This document shows positions 14,593 through 21,447 of a stretch of DNA of 32,165 nucleotides, one piece after another. How positions within the stretch are numbered: the stretch's first letter is position 1; each line of letters starts with the position of its first letter. The DNA comes from Actinomadura sp. 6K520 (lineage in GTDB: Bacteria > Actinomycetota > Actinomycetes > Streptosporangiales > Streptosporangiaceae). The stretch lies in assembly GCF_004349245.1 (NCBI RefSeq), contig NZ_SMLC01000079.1:1-32165 (forward strand), in the 5' to 3' direction. The notes under the pieces are model-generated. The model did not search any database and was not told the origin of the DNA. It saw only the letters and a list, made by a program, of their open reading frames with translations. The position numbers and the translations under genes are program-made.

Positions 14593-16308
14593 CTACGTCG
14601 CCTGCGCGGAGGAGCCGAGGCTCTCGTCGCGGAGCCGCTGCCGGACGACCTTGCCGACGAGGCTGCGGGGCAGATCCGTGCGCGGGCGGAACTCGTCCGG
14701 CACCTTGTAGTGCGACAGGTAGCGCTTGCAGTGCCGCCGCAGCTCGTCCGCCGAGAACGGGTAGGCGGGGTGCTCCACCACGTACGCGATGATGCGCTCC
14801 CCGCGCCGGGGGTCCGGCACGCTGACGACGGCGCAGTCGTGGACGGCGGGATGGCGCCGCAGGACCTTCTCCACCTCGCTCGGGGAGACCGTGAACCCGC
14901 TGACCTTGATCATGTCGCGCAGGCGTTCCAGGATGGTGATGAAACCCTGCTCGTCCATCACGGCGATGTCACCCGTGCGCAGCCAGCCCTTCGAGAGGGC
15001 CTGCGCGGTCGCGAGCGGCGCGTTCCAGTAGCCGACGAACACCTGCGGCCCCCGCACGACGAGTTCACCGGGCTCGCCGGGCGGCAGGACCTTCGTCGGC
15101 TCCTCCGGGTCGACGATGACGACGTCGGTCATGGGCAGCGGCAGGCCGACGGTCAGGTTCCGGGCCCGGCCGTCCAGCGGGTTGCCGGCGACGGCCGGGG
15201 ACGCCTCGGTGAGCCCGTAGCAGTTGATCAGCCCGCGGGCGCCCAGCCGGCCGAGCCGGTCGATGGTGCCCTGCCCCAGCCCCATCGCGCCCGAGATGTA
15301 GACGCGCAGGGACTGCAGGTCGGACGGCTGGAAGCGCGGGCTGTCCAGGACCTTCTCGTACAGGGTCGGGACGCCGGGGAAGATCGTCGGCCGGTACCTG
15401 CGGATCGCGGTGAGCACCCGGTCGCCGTCGTAGCGGGGGAGCAGCACCACCGCCCCGCCCGTCATCATCGGCGCGACGAGGCAGCTCATCAGCCCGAACG
15501 AGTGGAACAGCGGCAGCACCGCCAGCGTCACGTCCGCGCCGGGCCGTCCGCCGACGTCCCACGCGTGCTGCTGGCAGGCGTTGGCGATGAGGTTGCGGTG
15601 CGTCAGCATCGCGCCCTTGGGGCGCCCCTCCGTCCCGCCGGTGTACTGGATGGCCGCCAGGTGCCGGGACGGTTCGAGCGGCAGCTGGGTCACCCGCCGC
15701 CCGGGGGCCCGCTGCAGCTCCTTGAACGGGACGACGTGCGGGTCCGGGGGGACGTCCGCGGTGATGGCCGCGCGCCGCCGCTGCATCTGCACCAGCGGCA
15801 GCCGCAGCGCGATCTTCCGGGACGCGGGGAGGTAGTCGATCAGCGACGTCACCACGACGTGTTCGAGCGGCAGCCTGGACTCGACGGCCTTCACCGTCGC
15901 GTAGGAACGATCCAGCACGACGGCGACCCGCGCGCCGCAGTCCGCGAGCTGATGCAGCATCTCCTCCTCGGTGTACAGCGGGTTGTGCTGCACCACGATC
16001 GCGCCGCGGCGGAGGACGCCGAAGAACGCGATGACCTGCTGCGGGCAGTTCGGGAGGATCAGCGCGACCCGGTCGCCGGGCTGGACACCGAGCCGGTGGA
16101 GGCCGTCGGCGAACCTGTCCACGGCCTCGCGCAGGTCCCGGTAGCAGATCTCCCGGCCGAAGAAGATCAGCGCCGGCCGGCGCGGATACCGTTCCGCGGC
16201 ATCGTCGAGCAGTTGCGTGACCGGGATGTCGGGGATGTGGAGATCGCCGGGCACACCGGGCTGATACGACCGCCGCCACGGAGCAGAACGTTGTGACGAG
16301 TGCCACAT
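14593..16308 (-). CDS. long-chain fatty-acid-CoA ligase (AMP-forming)
   Basis: 571 residues. Adenylate-forming signatures are present: the P-loop 'YTGGTEGRPKGAMLTH' (about 200-215), 'CYGLTEASP' (about 338-346), 'GWLRTGD' (about 420-426), 'RLRDMIKVSGFTVSPSEVE', and the C-terminal Lys in 'RSLVGKVVRQRL'. It activates a carboxylic acid, most likely a fatty acid, via an acyl-AMP to acyl-CoA. ATG at 16308 is preferred; the frame continues seven codons to 16329. Neither start has a good ribosome site. Chain length cannot be inferred. Confidence 0.88.
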   Translation of the reverse strand: MWHSSQRSAPWRRSYQPGVPGDLHIPDIPVTQLLDDAAERYPRRPALIFFGREICYRDLREAVDRFADGLHRLGVQPGDRVALILPNCPQQVIAFFGVLRRGAIVVQHNPLYTEEEMLHQLADCGARVAVVLDRSYATVKAVESRLPLEHVVVTSLIDYLPASRKIALRLPLVQMQRRRAAITADVPPDPHVVPFKELQRAPGRRVTQLPLEPSRHLAAIQYTGGTEGRPKGAMLTHRNLIANACQQHAWDVGGRPGADVTLAVLPLFHSFGLMSCLVAPMMTGGAVVLLPRYDGDRVLTAIRRYRPTIFPGVPTLYEKVLDSPRFQPSDLQSLRVYISGAMGLGQGTIDRLGRLGARGLINCYGLTEASPAVAGNPLDGRARNLTVGLPLPMTDVVIVDPEEPTKVLPPGEPGELVVRGPQVFVGYWNAPLATAQALSKGWLRTGDIAVMDEQGFITILERLRDMIKVSGFTVSPSEVEKVLRRHPAVHDCAVVSVPDPRRGERIIAYVVEHPAYPFSADELRRHCKRYLSHYKVPDEFRPRTDLPRSLVGKVVRQRLRDESLGSSAQAT

Positions 16309-16374
16309 AGAATACGATTCAATCATCAATCGGGCGTCCGCGCCGCCGCTTCAAGATCTTTAGGTTCGCCCTGC

Positions 16375-16394
16375 CCCCGCGGCGTACCGCGGGG
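16375..16394 (-). terminator. hairpin downstream of the Lrp gene
   Basis: CCCCGCGG (16375-16382), loop CGTA, CCGCGGGG (16387-16394): a perfect 8-bp stem with a tetraloop, 67 nt beyond the Lrp stop and before the acyl-CoA ligase gene. No U-tract follows. Confidence 0.5.
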
Positions 16395-16461
16395 CCGGGG
16401 CGGGACCCGGGGCCCCGAACATACTGCATCGCCCCCGCCGGGCGAAGGCCCGTCCGCATCG

Positions 16462-16971
16462 TCAGGACGGCCGCGCCCCGCCGCGCGTCCAGCCCGCGGA
16501 GGCGGTGACCGTGCGGGAGCCGGGCACGGGCGGCTCGACGGGACGGCCGTCGAAGGCGGTCGACAGGACGATGTGCGAGTTCAGCTCGCCGTGCTCGCCG
16601 AGCCGTTCGAGCAGCCCCTCCAGATGCGGCATCGACGCCACCCGCACCTTCAGCATCGAGCACCAGTTGCCGCTGAGCTTGTGGACCTCGGTGACCTCCG
16701 GCAGGTCCTCGGCCTCGGTCGTCTTCAGCAGGCAGCGGCCGAGGGCGCAGCGCATCTGCACGAAGGCCGTCAGCGGCTGCCCCACCCGCGCCGGATCGAT
16801 CCGCGCCCCGTAACCGGTGATCACACCGGACTCCTCCAGGCGGCGCACGCGCTCGGCGACGGCCGGGGCGGACAGGCTGACCCGCCGCGCCAGCCCGTTG
16901 AACGACAGGCGCCCGTCCCGCTGGAGTTCGCCGATGATCCGCCAGTCGGTCTCGTCGAGCTCTCGAACCAT
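16462..16971 (-). CDS. Lrp/AsnC-family transcriptional regulator
   Basis: 169 residues. The N-terminal winged helix is 'LDETDWRIIGELQRDGRLSFNGLARRVSLSAPAVAERVRRLEESGVI' (about 5-51); the C-terminal ligand-binding domain (about 60-140) shows 'VTEVHKLSGNWCSMLKVRVASMPHLEGLLERLG', the usual RAM-domain pattern. A Pro/Arg-rich tail follows. Such proteins sense amino acids or related compounds as octamers. It is divergent from the MFS gene with 105 bp between starts, so the MFS permease is its likely target, possibly as an exporter of the ligand. Confidence 0.92.
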   Translation of the reverse strand: MVRELDETDWRIIGELQRDGRLSFNGLARRVSLSAPAVAERVRRLEESGVITGYGARIDPARVGQPLTAFVQMRCALGRCLLKTTEAEDLPEVTEVHKLSGNWCSMLKVRVASMPHLEGLLERLGEHGELNSHIVLSTAFDGRPVEPPVPGSRTVTASAGWTRGGARPS

Positions 16972-17076
16972 CTGAAAGGCCCTTCCCGTGGATTGCCTTT
17001 CAAGCTAGAGGTGAACGAGGAGGAATGCCAGGATTCGGCCATTCCTTTCGCTGATCATGGTTTCTAGCGTTAAGGC
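16972..17076. promoter_or_regulatory. Lrp/MFS divergent promoter region
   Basis: GGAATG (17022-17027) and CATTCC (17040-17045) form a dyad spanning 24 bp. An outer pair, CTAGA (17005-17009) and TCTAG (17063-17067), surrounds it. TAGCGT (17064-17069) lies 7 nt before the MFS ATG, in the position of a -10 box for a leaderless message. The dyads are candidate Lrp sites. Confidence 0.45.
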
Positions 17077-18261
17077 ATGCTCCTCCCTCCGCAGCGGTCC
17101 CGTCCGATGGCCGCCCTCTGCTCGGGCACCGCCCTGATGAACGCGTCCATGGCCGTCACGAGCGCCACCGGGACCCTGGTCGCCGCCGACCGGCTCGGCG
17201 CCGGATGGGGAGGCGTCCCCGTCACCGCCGGCATCGTCGGGACCGGCCTGGGCGCCCTGCTCCTGACCCGGCTCATGAGCCGGACGAGCCGCCGCGGCAC
17301 CTTCGTCCTCGGCTACGCGGCCGCGGCCGCGGGAGCCTGCCTCGCCGCCGTCGCCGTCGCGCGCGGCGACATCACCGGCCTGTGCCTCGGGATGCTGCTG
17401 CTGGGTCTCGGCAACGCCGCCGCCCAGCTGTCCCGCTACGCGGCGGCCGACCTGCACCCGGCGGGACGGCGCGGCTTCGCCATCGGGCTCGTGGTGTGGG
17501 CGGCGGCCGCCGGCGCGGTCGGCGGCCCGCTGCTGCTCGACCCGGCCGGCGCCGCCGCGGACGGTTTCGGCCTCCCGGCGCTCACCGGCCCCTTCCTGCT
17601 GGCCCTGGTCACCTGCGCCGCCGCGGCGGCCGCGATGACCGCCGCGCCGCGCGGCGGGTCGGTGCCGCGGATCGGGCCGCCGCCGCTGCGCGCGCTCGTC
17701 ACCACGCCCGTCGCGCGTTCCGCGCTTGCGGCGATGGTGACGGCGCAGGTCGTCATGGTCGCCGTGATGACCGCCGCGCCGCTGGACATGCACATGCACG
17801 GGCACGGCCTGGGGGCCGTGGGGATGGCGCTCTCCGCGCACACCCTCGGCATGTTCGCCCTGTCCCCGGTGACCGGACGCCTGGCCGACCGGTTCGGCAG
17901 CCGCCCGGTGATCATCGCCGGCCTGCTGACGCTGGCCCTCTCCACGGCGCTCGCGGCGGTCGCCACGGGCGACCTCGGACGTCCCGTGGCGCTGTTCCTG
18001 CTCGGCTACGGGTGGAACCTGTGCTTCGTGGGCGGCAGCGGCCGCCTCGCGCGGGACCTGCCGGAGCCCGTGCGGCCGCATGTCGAGGGCGCGGTCGACG
18101 CCGCCGTCTGGACGATCGCCGCGGCGGCGAGCCTGCTGTCGACCGTCGTCCTGTCGGCCGGCGGCTACGCGGTCCTCGCCTGGGCGTCCTGCGCCCTCGC
18201 CCTGCTGAGCATGCCGAGCCAGCGCCGCCCCGATCCCGCGCCGTCCCCCGGGCGGATCTGA
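17077..18261 (+). CDS. MFS transporter
   Basis: 394 residues, almost entirely hydrophobic, with about 12 predicted membrane helices in two halves separated around residue 200 ('PRGGSVPRIGPPPLRAL'). The loop 'TRLMSRTSRRGTFVLGY' after helix 2 and 'GRLADRFGSRPVIIAG' in the second half match the conserved MFS cytoplasmic loops. The sequence resembles drug/metabolite:H+ antiporters of the DHA type; substrate unknown. Divergent from the Lrp-type regulator. The ATG at 17077 lacks a Shine-Dalgarno sequence. Confidence 0.88.
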   Translation: MLLPPQRSRPMAALCSGTALMNASMAVTSATGTLVAADRLGAGWGGVPVTAGIVGTGLGALLLTRLMSRTSRRGTFVLGYAAAAAGACLAAVAVARGDITGLCLGMLLLGLGNAAAQLSRYAAADLHPAGRRGFAIGLVVWAAAAGAVGGPLLLDPAGAAADGFGLPALTGPFLLALVTCAAAAAAMTAAPRGGSVPRIGPPPLRALVTTPVARSALAAMVTAQVVMVAVMTAAPLDMHMHGHGLGAVGMALSAHTLGMFALSPVTGRLADRFGSRPVIIAGLLTLALSTALAAVATGDLGRPVALFLLGYGWNLCFVGGSGRLARDLPEPVRPHVEGAVDAAVWTIAAAASLLSTVVLSAGGYAVLAWASCALALLSMPSQRRPDPAPSPGRI

Positions 18262-18266
18262 CGGGC

Positions 18267-18398
18267 TCAGATGCGGCCCGTGCCCCGGCAGACGTTGCAC
18301 GTCTCACCGGTCGCGGTGCTGGTGCCGGTCCCTTTGCAGCCGGGGCAGCCACGTGTCGCCGGCTTGTTGTGCTTGCCCACGTCCACCCCCCGGCCCAT
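18267..18398 (-). CDS. tiny CxxCxGxG zinc-finger protein
   Basis: 43 residues from ATG at 18398, or 39 from GTG at 18386. It has two CxxCxGxG motifs, 'CPGCKGTG' and 'CNVCRGTG', 12 residues apart, as in one zinc site of the DnaJ central domain. It is likely a single zinc-binding module acting by protein or RNA contact. On the - strand TAGGAT overlaps the ATG at 18398 and resembles a -10 box, which favours the GTG at 18386. Converges on the MFS gene with only 5 bp between stops. Confidence 0.7.
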   Translation of the reverse strand: MGRGVDVGKHNKPATRGCPGCKGTGTSTATGETCNVCRGTGRI

Positions 18399-18568
18399 CC
18401 TAAAGGCTCGCCGGCTACCGGGCCGAAGCGGTTGAGTCGCAGTGGTTGAGTCCATTGGGCACCGCGCCCTCTACCCTGAGCACACTGATCAAGGAGGGAC
18501 CGGCCATCGCTGCACACGGGAACACACCGGCCGCGAGGCCGCGCCGCCGCGCCGCGGGTGCTCGCCCC

Positions 18569-19699
18569 ATGACCGCGCCGATGCCGCTGACGACCCCGGT
18601 CCGCCCGTACGACTGGGGATCGCGCACCGCGCTGCCCGAGCTGCTCGGCACCGAGCCGACCGGGCGTCCGCAGGCCGAGCTGTGGGCGGGCGCGCACCCG
18701 GCGGCGCCGTCGTCGGTGGACGGGACCCCGCTGAACGTGCTCATCGACGACGACCCGATCGGGATGCTGGGCGCGCCCTCGGTCAAGCGTTTCGGGCCGG
18801 CGCTGCCCTACCTGCTCAAGGTGCTGGCCGTCGAGAAACCCCTGTCCCTCCAGGTGCACCCGACGATGGCGCAGGCCGAGGCGGGATTCGCGGCCGAGGA
18901 GGAGCGCGGCATCCCCCTCGACCATTTCACCCGCGCCTACAAGGACCCTTACCACAAGCCGGAGATGGTCTGCGCCCTCACCGATTTCCACGGGCTCTGC
19001 GGCTTCCGCGACCCCGCCGGGACCGCCGCCCTCCTGGAAAGCCTCGGCGTACCCGAACTGCGTCGATGGATCGAAACGCTCCGCACCGAACCTCCAGGCG
19101 ACGCCCTCCGCACCGTCCTCGCACAAATGCTGGACGAGGAGTCCCGCCCCATTCAGGCCGCGGTCGAACCGGCCTTGACCTCCGTCTACGCCGATATAGC
19201 CCGCGCCCACCCGGGCGATCCCGGCGTCCTCGCGGCCCTGCTGCTCAACCATGTCGAACTCGCGCCCGGCCAGGCGCTGTTCCTGGACGCCGGCGTCCCG
19301 CACTCCTATCTGCGCGGACTCGCGATCGAGGTCATGGCCAATTCCGACAACGTTCTGCGCTGCGGGCTCACCGGAAAGCACATCGACGTCCCGGAACTGA
19401 TGCGCGTGGTGAGTTTCGTCCCGTCCGTGCCCACCAGGGTCGAACCCGCGGCCGGATTCCGGTACTGTCCCGATACGGAGGAATTCTCCCTTATCCGACA
19501 TGACCTGACCGCCGACCCGGACGACCTGCCTCCCGGCCTTCCCCAGACACTTCTGTGCCTGGAGGGCGAAGCCCACCTCACGACAGACGACACCTTGACC
19601 CTCACCCGAGGCGAAGCCGCCTTCATTCCCGCCGGCGCCCCCGCCGTCCGTCTCACCGGAAGGGGCGTCCTCTACCGCGTGGTCCCCGCGATCCCATGA
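18569..19699 (+). CDS. manA: mannose-6-phosphate isomerase, type I
   Basis: 376 residues. It interconverts fructose-6-phosphate and mannose-6-phosphate, feeding GDP-mannose synthesis. Zinc-site motifs are visible: 'LSLQVHP' (Gln and His), 'YHKPEM' (Glu) and 'DAGVPHSYLRG' (His); the N-terminal 'VRPYDWGSRTALPELLG' is the family opening. The start at 18569 gives the normal N-terminus; the frame stays open back to 18446. A perfect AAGGAGGG at 18494-18501 has no ATG or GTG at the right distance, only ATC at 18506, so a longer protein from a rare start is possible. The stop overlaps the next gene (ATGA). Confidence 0.92.
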   Translation: MTAPMPLTTPVRPYDWGSRTALPELLGTEPTGRPQAELWAGAHPAAPSSVDGTPLNVLIDDDPIGMLGAPSVKRFGPALPYLLKVLAVEKPLSLQVHPTMAQAEAGFAAEEERGIPLDHFTRAYKDPYHKPEMVCALTDFHGLCGFRDPAGTAALLESLGVPELRRWIETLRTEPPGDALRTVLAQMLDEESRPIQAAVEPALTSVYADIARAHPGDPGVLAALLLNHVELAPGQALFLDAGVPHSYLRGLAIEVMANSDNVLRCGLTGKHIDVPELMRVVSFVPSVPTRVEPAAGFRYCPDTEEFSLIRHDLTADPDDLPPGLPQTLLCLEGEAHLTTDDTLTLTRGEAAFIPAGAPAVRLTGRGVLYRVVPAIP

Positions 19700-20607
19700 C
19701 CGTCCTCGCCCTCGACATCGGCGGCACCAAGTTCGCCGTCGCCCGCGTCGCCGCCGATGGAACGTTCCTGGACCGCGCCGAGCACCCGGTCGGCCAGTCG
19801 CCGACCGCCACCCTGCGCGGCCTCGTCGCCGACTTCGCGGGTCCCGGCCTGACCGGTGTCGGCATCGGCTCGGCGGGCCCGATCGACGCGGCCGCCGGCA
19901 CCGTCAGCCCGATCAACATCCCCCGCTGGCGCGAGTTCCCGCTGGTCGCGACGGTACGGCGCTTCGTCCCCGGCGTCCCCGTCTCCCTCGCGGGCGACGC
20001 CCAGTGCATGGCCCTCGGCGAATGGTGGCGCGGCGGCCGCACCTGCTCGTCCCTCCTCGGCATCGTCGTGTCGACCGGCGTCGGCGGCGGGCTCGTCATC
20101 GACGGCCGCCCCTGGACGGGCCGCACCGGCAACGCCGGCCACATCGGCCACGTCATCGTCGACCCCGGCGGCGAACCCTGCGTCTGCGGCGCCCGCGGCT
20201 GCCTGGAGACGATCGCCTCGGGCCCCGGCATGGTCCGCTGGGCCCTCGCGCAGGGCTGGACGCTCGCCATGGGCCGCCCGGACGCCAGGGCCCTCACCGC
20301 CGCCGCCCGCGACGGCGCGCGCATCCCCCTCGCCGCCTTCGGCCGGACCGCCGCCGCGCTCGCCACCGCGATCCTCAACACCGCCGCCGTCCTCGACGTC
20401 CGCGACGTCGTCATCGGCGGCGGCCTCTCCGCCGCCGGCGACCTCCTCCTCGACCCCCTCCGCGACACGATCGCCGAGCGCGCGGGCATGCCCTACCTCC
20501 GTGACCTGCAGGTCTCGGCCACCACCCTGCACCGCGACGCCGGCCTCCACGGCGCCGCCGCCCTCGCCCTCCTCGCCGCCGGCGAACCCCTCCGCGAACC
20601 CTTCTGA
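19696..20607 (+). CDS. ROK-family sugar kinase
   Basis: 303 residues. It has the N-terminal phosphate-binding loop 'LALDIGGTKFAVARV', the middle 'IVVSTGVGGGLVIDG', and the ROK zinc signature 'GHIGHVIVDPGGEPCVCGARGCLE' (about residues 152-175). It probably phosphorylates a hexose such as glucose, mannose or N-acetylmannosamine. The ATGA overlap with manA suggests a shared pathway in which the kinase makes the hexose-6-phosphate handled by the isomerase. No N-terminal DNA-binding domain, so it is an enzyme and not a ROK repressor. Confidence 0.9.
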   Translation: MTVLALDIGGTKFAVARVAADGTFLDRAEHPVGQSPTATLRGLVADFAGPGLTGVGIGSAGPIDAAAGTVSPINIPRWREFPLVATVRRFVPGVPVSLAGDAQCMALGEWWRGGRTCSSLLGIVVSTGVGGGLVIDGRPWTGRTGNAGHIGHVIVDPGGEPCVCGARGCLETIASGPGMVRWALAQGWTLAMGRPDARALTAAARDGARIPLAAFGRTAAALATAILNTAAVLDVRDVVIGGGLSAAGDLLLDPLRDTIAERAGMPYLRDLQVSATTLHRDAGLHGAAALALLAAGEPLREPF

Positions 20608-20752
20608 CCGCCCCCCGGATCTCAGCCTCAACGCTTCCTTAAAGCGGGCATAAGTGGCGGGCCTCGGGGCGGATCGGGTGCGAAGTTCGTGTCGTGGCAA
20701 TCGGGCCCGCCCGCCTCCAGGGGCGGCGGGCCGCTCGAAGGAAGGATTGCGG

Positions 20753-21004
20753 ATGGGCAAGCACACCGGTTCGTTCGCCCCCGGCCTGCCGGGGGAGCGG
20801 ATGCGCCCCGCGGTGGTCGCCCGGGCCTTCCAGACCCTGCCGCCCGTGCACCGCGAGATCCTCACCGAGACGGTCTTCCGGGAACGCTCGGTCAACGAGG
20901 CCGCGGCCTCGCTGGGGGTGCCGGTGGACGTGGTGAAAGTCCGCGTCTACCACGCGCTCCGCGCCCTGAACACGGCCCTGGCCGCCCCGCACCCGATGAT
21001 GTGA
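20753..21004 (+). CDS. stand-alone sigma-70 region 4 protein
   Basis: 83 residues. Residues about 22-77 form a sigma region 4 helix-turn-helix: 'FQTLPPVHREILTETVFRERSVNEAAASLGVPVDVVKVRVYHALRAL', nearly identical in style to the C-terminal domain of ECF sigma factors of the SigK/SigL type. Region 2, needed for -10 recognition, is absent, and no matching frame precedes it, so it cannot act as a normal sigma factor. A GAAGGA ribosome site precedes the ATG at 20753, suggesting a true small gene rather than debris. It could be a DNA-binding regulator or half of a split sigma. It ends about 25 bp before a promoter-like sequence that leads to the tRNA leader. Confidence 0.75.
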   Translation: MGKHTGSFAPGLPGERMRPAVVARAFQTLPPVHREILTETVFRERSVNEAAASLGVPVDVVKVRVYHALRALNTALAAPHPMM

Positions 21005-21027
21005 CGCCCGCGCCTCCGGAAAACGTG

Positions 21028-21063
21028 TTGCCGCGTGGGAAGCACCGCGGCATCATCGGTGTT
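21028..21063 (+). promoter_or_regulatory. promoter candidates for the tRNA leader transcript
   Basis: Housekeeping-type: TTGCCG (21028-21033), 17-bp spacer, CATCAT (21051-21056). Overlapping it, an ECF/SigR-like pair: GGGAAG (21037-21042), 18 bp, GTT (21061-21063). Either would start RNA a few bases before the first arm of the leader hairpin at 21072. Confidence 0.5.
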
Positions 21064-21092
21064 CCCGATAACGAGACCGAAAGGGGAGGAAG

Positions 21093-21149
21093 ATGCGCAG
21101 TCATCGAATGCACAGCCTTTCCGGTCTCGGGAGCCGCGCACGGACGTGA
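21093..21149 (+). CDS. leader peptide MRSHRMHSLSGLGSRART of the tRNA operon
   Basis: 18 codons, ATG at 21093, TGA at 21147. The ribosome site GAAAGGGGAGG lies immediately upstream. The first eight residues, MRSHRMHS, are two each of Met, Arg, Ser and His, the same four amino acids as the four tRNA genes that follow. Codons used are ATG twice, CGC and CGA, AGT and AGC, CAT and CAC; the Ser codons are the AGY pair read by the GCT anticodon, and His and CGC match GTG and GCG. The first Met uses initiator tRNA, so only one ATG senses elongator Met. An intrinsic terminator begins 15 nt after the stop. It is too short to be an enzyme; its role is most likely to sense charging of these tRNAs. Confidence 0.8.
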   Translation: MRSHRMHSLSGLGSRART

Positions 21150-21163
21150 CCCGCACGTTCGCC

Positions 21164-21193
21164 GACCGCCCGCAGACCGTGGGCGGTCTTTTT
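21164..21193 (+). terminator. intrinsic terminator between leader and tRNA genes
   Basis: Perfect 8-bp stem GACCGCCC/GGGCGGTC with a 9-nt loop, followed by TTTTT (21189-21193). It lies 8 bases before the first tRNA gene, so it must be passed for the tRNAs to be made from the upstream promoter. U-tracts this clear are rare in such GC-rich DNA. Confidence 0.9.
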
Positions 21194-21201
21194 CGTTTTC
21201 C

Positions 21202-21286
21202 GGAGGGTTGGCCGAGTGGAAAGGCAGCGGCCCGCTAAGCCGTGGTCAGGGTCATCCCTGCGCGAGTTCGAATCTCGCACCCTCCG
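21202..21286 (+). tRNA. tRNA-Ser (GCT)
   Basis: 85 nt, type II with a long variable arm. Acceptor GGAGGGT pairs with ACCCTCC (21279-21285); discriminator G. The anticodon loop reads CCGCTAA between GCGGC and GCCGT. The anticodon is GCT, but position 33 is C instead of the nearly universal U. T-arm GCGAG TTCGAAT CTCGC is normal. CCA is not encoded. Confidence 0.85.
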
Positions 21287-21287
21287 C

Positions 21288-21360
21288 GCCGAGTAGGGAC
21301 GCTGGTGCGTCCGGCGGTCTCATAAGCCGCGGCAGGCAGGTTCGATTCCTGCACTCGGCA
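21288..21360 (+). tRNA. tRNA-Met (CAT)
   Basis: 73 nt. Acceptor GCCGAGT/ACTCGGC, D-stem GGAC/GTCC, anticodon loop CTCATAA, T-arm GCAGG TTCGATT CCTGC, discriminator A. It lacks the initiator features (it has a normal paired first base). A CAT anticodon could also be Ile2 after lysidine modification, but Met in the leader peptide favours elongator Met. Only one base separates it from tRNA-Ser. Confidence 0.85.
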
Positions 21361-21373
21361 CGTCGGAAGACAC

Positions 21374-21446
21374 GTCTCCGTGGCGCAGTGGAGAGCGCGC
21401 CGGGTTGCGGACCCGGAGGTCGCAAGTTCGAATCTTGCCGGAGACA
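21374..21446 (+). tRNA. tRNA-Arg (GCG)
   Basis: 73 nt. Acceptor GTCTCCG/CGGAGAC, D-stem GCGC/GCGC, anticodon stem CCGGG/CCCGG with loop TTGCGGA, T-arm GCAAG TTCGAAT CTTGC, discriminator A. The anticodon is GCG. Bacteria normally read CGC with an ACG (inosine) tRNA, so this is an unusual Arg tRNA. The leader's first Arg codon is CGC. Confidence 0.85.
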
Positions 21447-21447
21447 C

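Larger units (their letters stand above)
21072..21193 (+). promoter_or_regulatory. transcription attenuator of a tRNA operon
   Basis: Three RNA segments can pair in mutually exclusive ways. Protector: CGAGACCG plus AAAGG (21072-21084) pairs with CCTTT and CGGTCTCG (21116-21129), 13 bp with one bulged C at 21121; its loop (21085-21115) contains the ribosome site and the first seven leader codons. Antiterminator: CGGTCTCGGG (21122-21131) pairs with 21169-21179 (CCCG, bulged C, AGACCG), 10 bp. Terminator: GACCGCCC (21164-21171) pairs with GGGCGGTC (21181-21188). The antiterminator uses the 5' arm and loop of the terminator, so both cannot form. A ribosome stalled in the leader would open the protector and free 21122-21131 to antiterminate. 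The pairings are read directly from sequence; the mechanism is inferred. Confidence 0.75.

Noticed and set aside
16305..16320. AGAATACGATTC near the acyl-CoA ligase start as a fifth copy of the composite repeat
   Set aside because: Only about eight bases match a single half-site; the second half-site and GGACCGG arm are missing.
17005..19576. Long - strand open frames opposite the MFS and manA genes
   Set aside because: Arg/Gly/Pro/Ala-rich shadow composition, no domains, and conflict with well-supported genes on the + strand.
21005..21200. T-box riboswitch as control of the region before the tRNA genes
   Set aside because: No T-box consensus or specifier stem is visible; a translated leader with matching codons and three alternative stems explains the sequence better.
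21288..21360. Initiator tRNA-Met
   Set aside because: The acceptor stem is fully paired including the first base, and the three G-C pairs of the initiator anticodon stem are not present.
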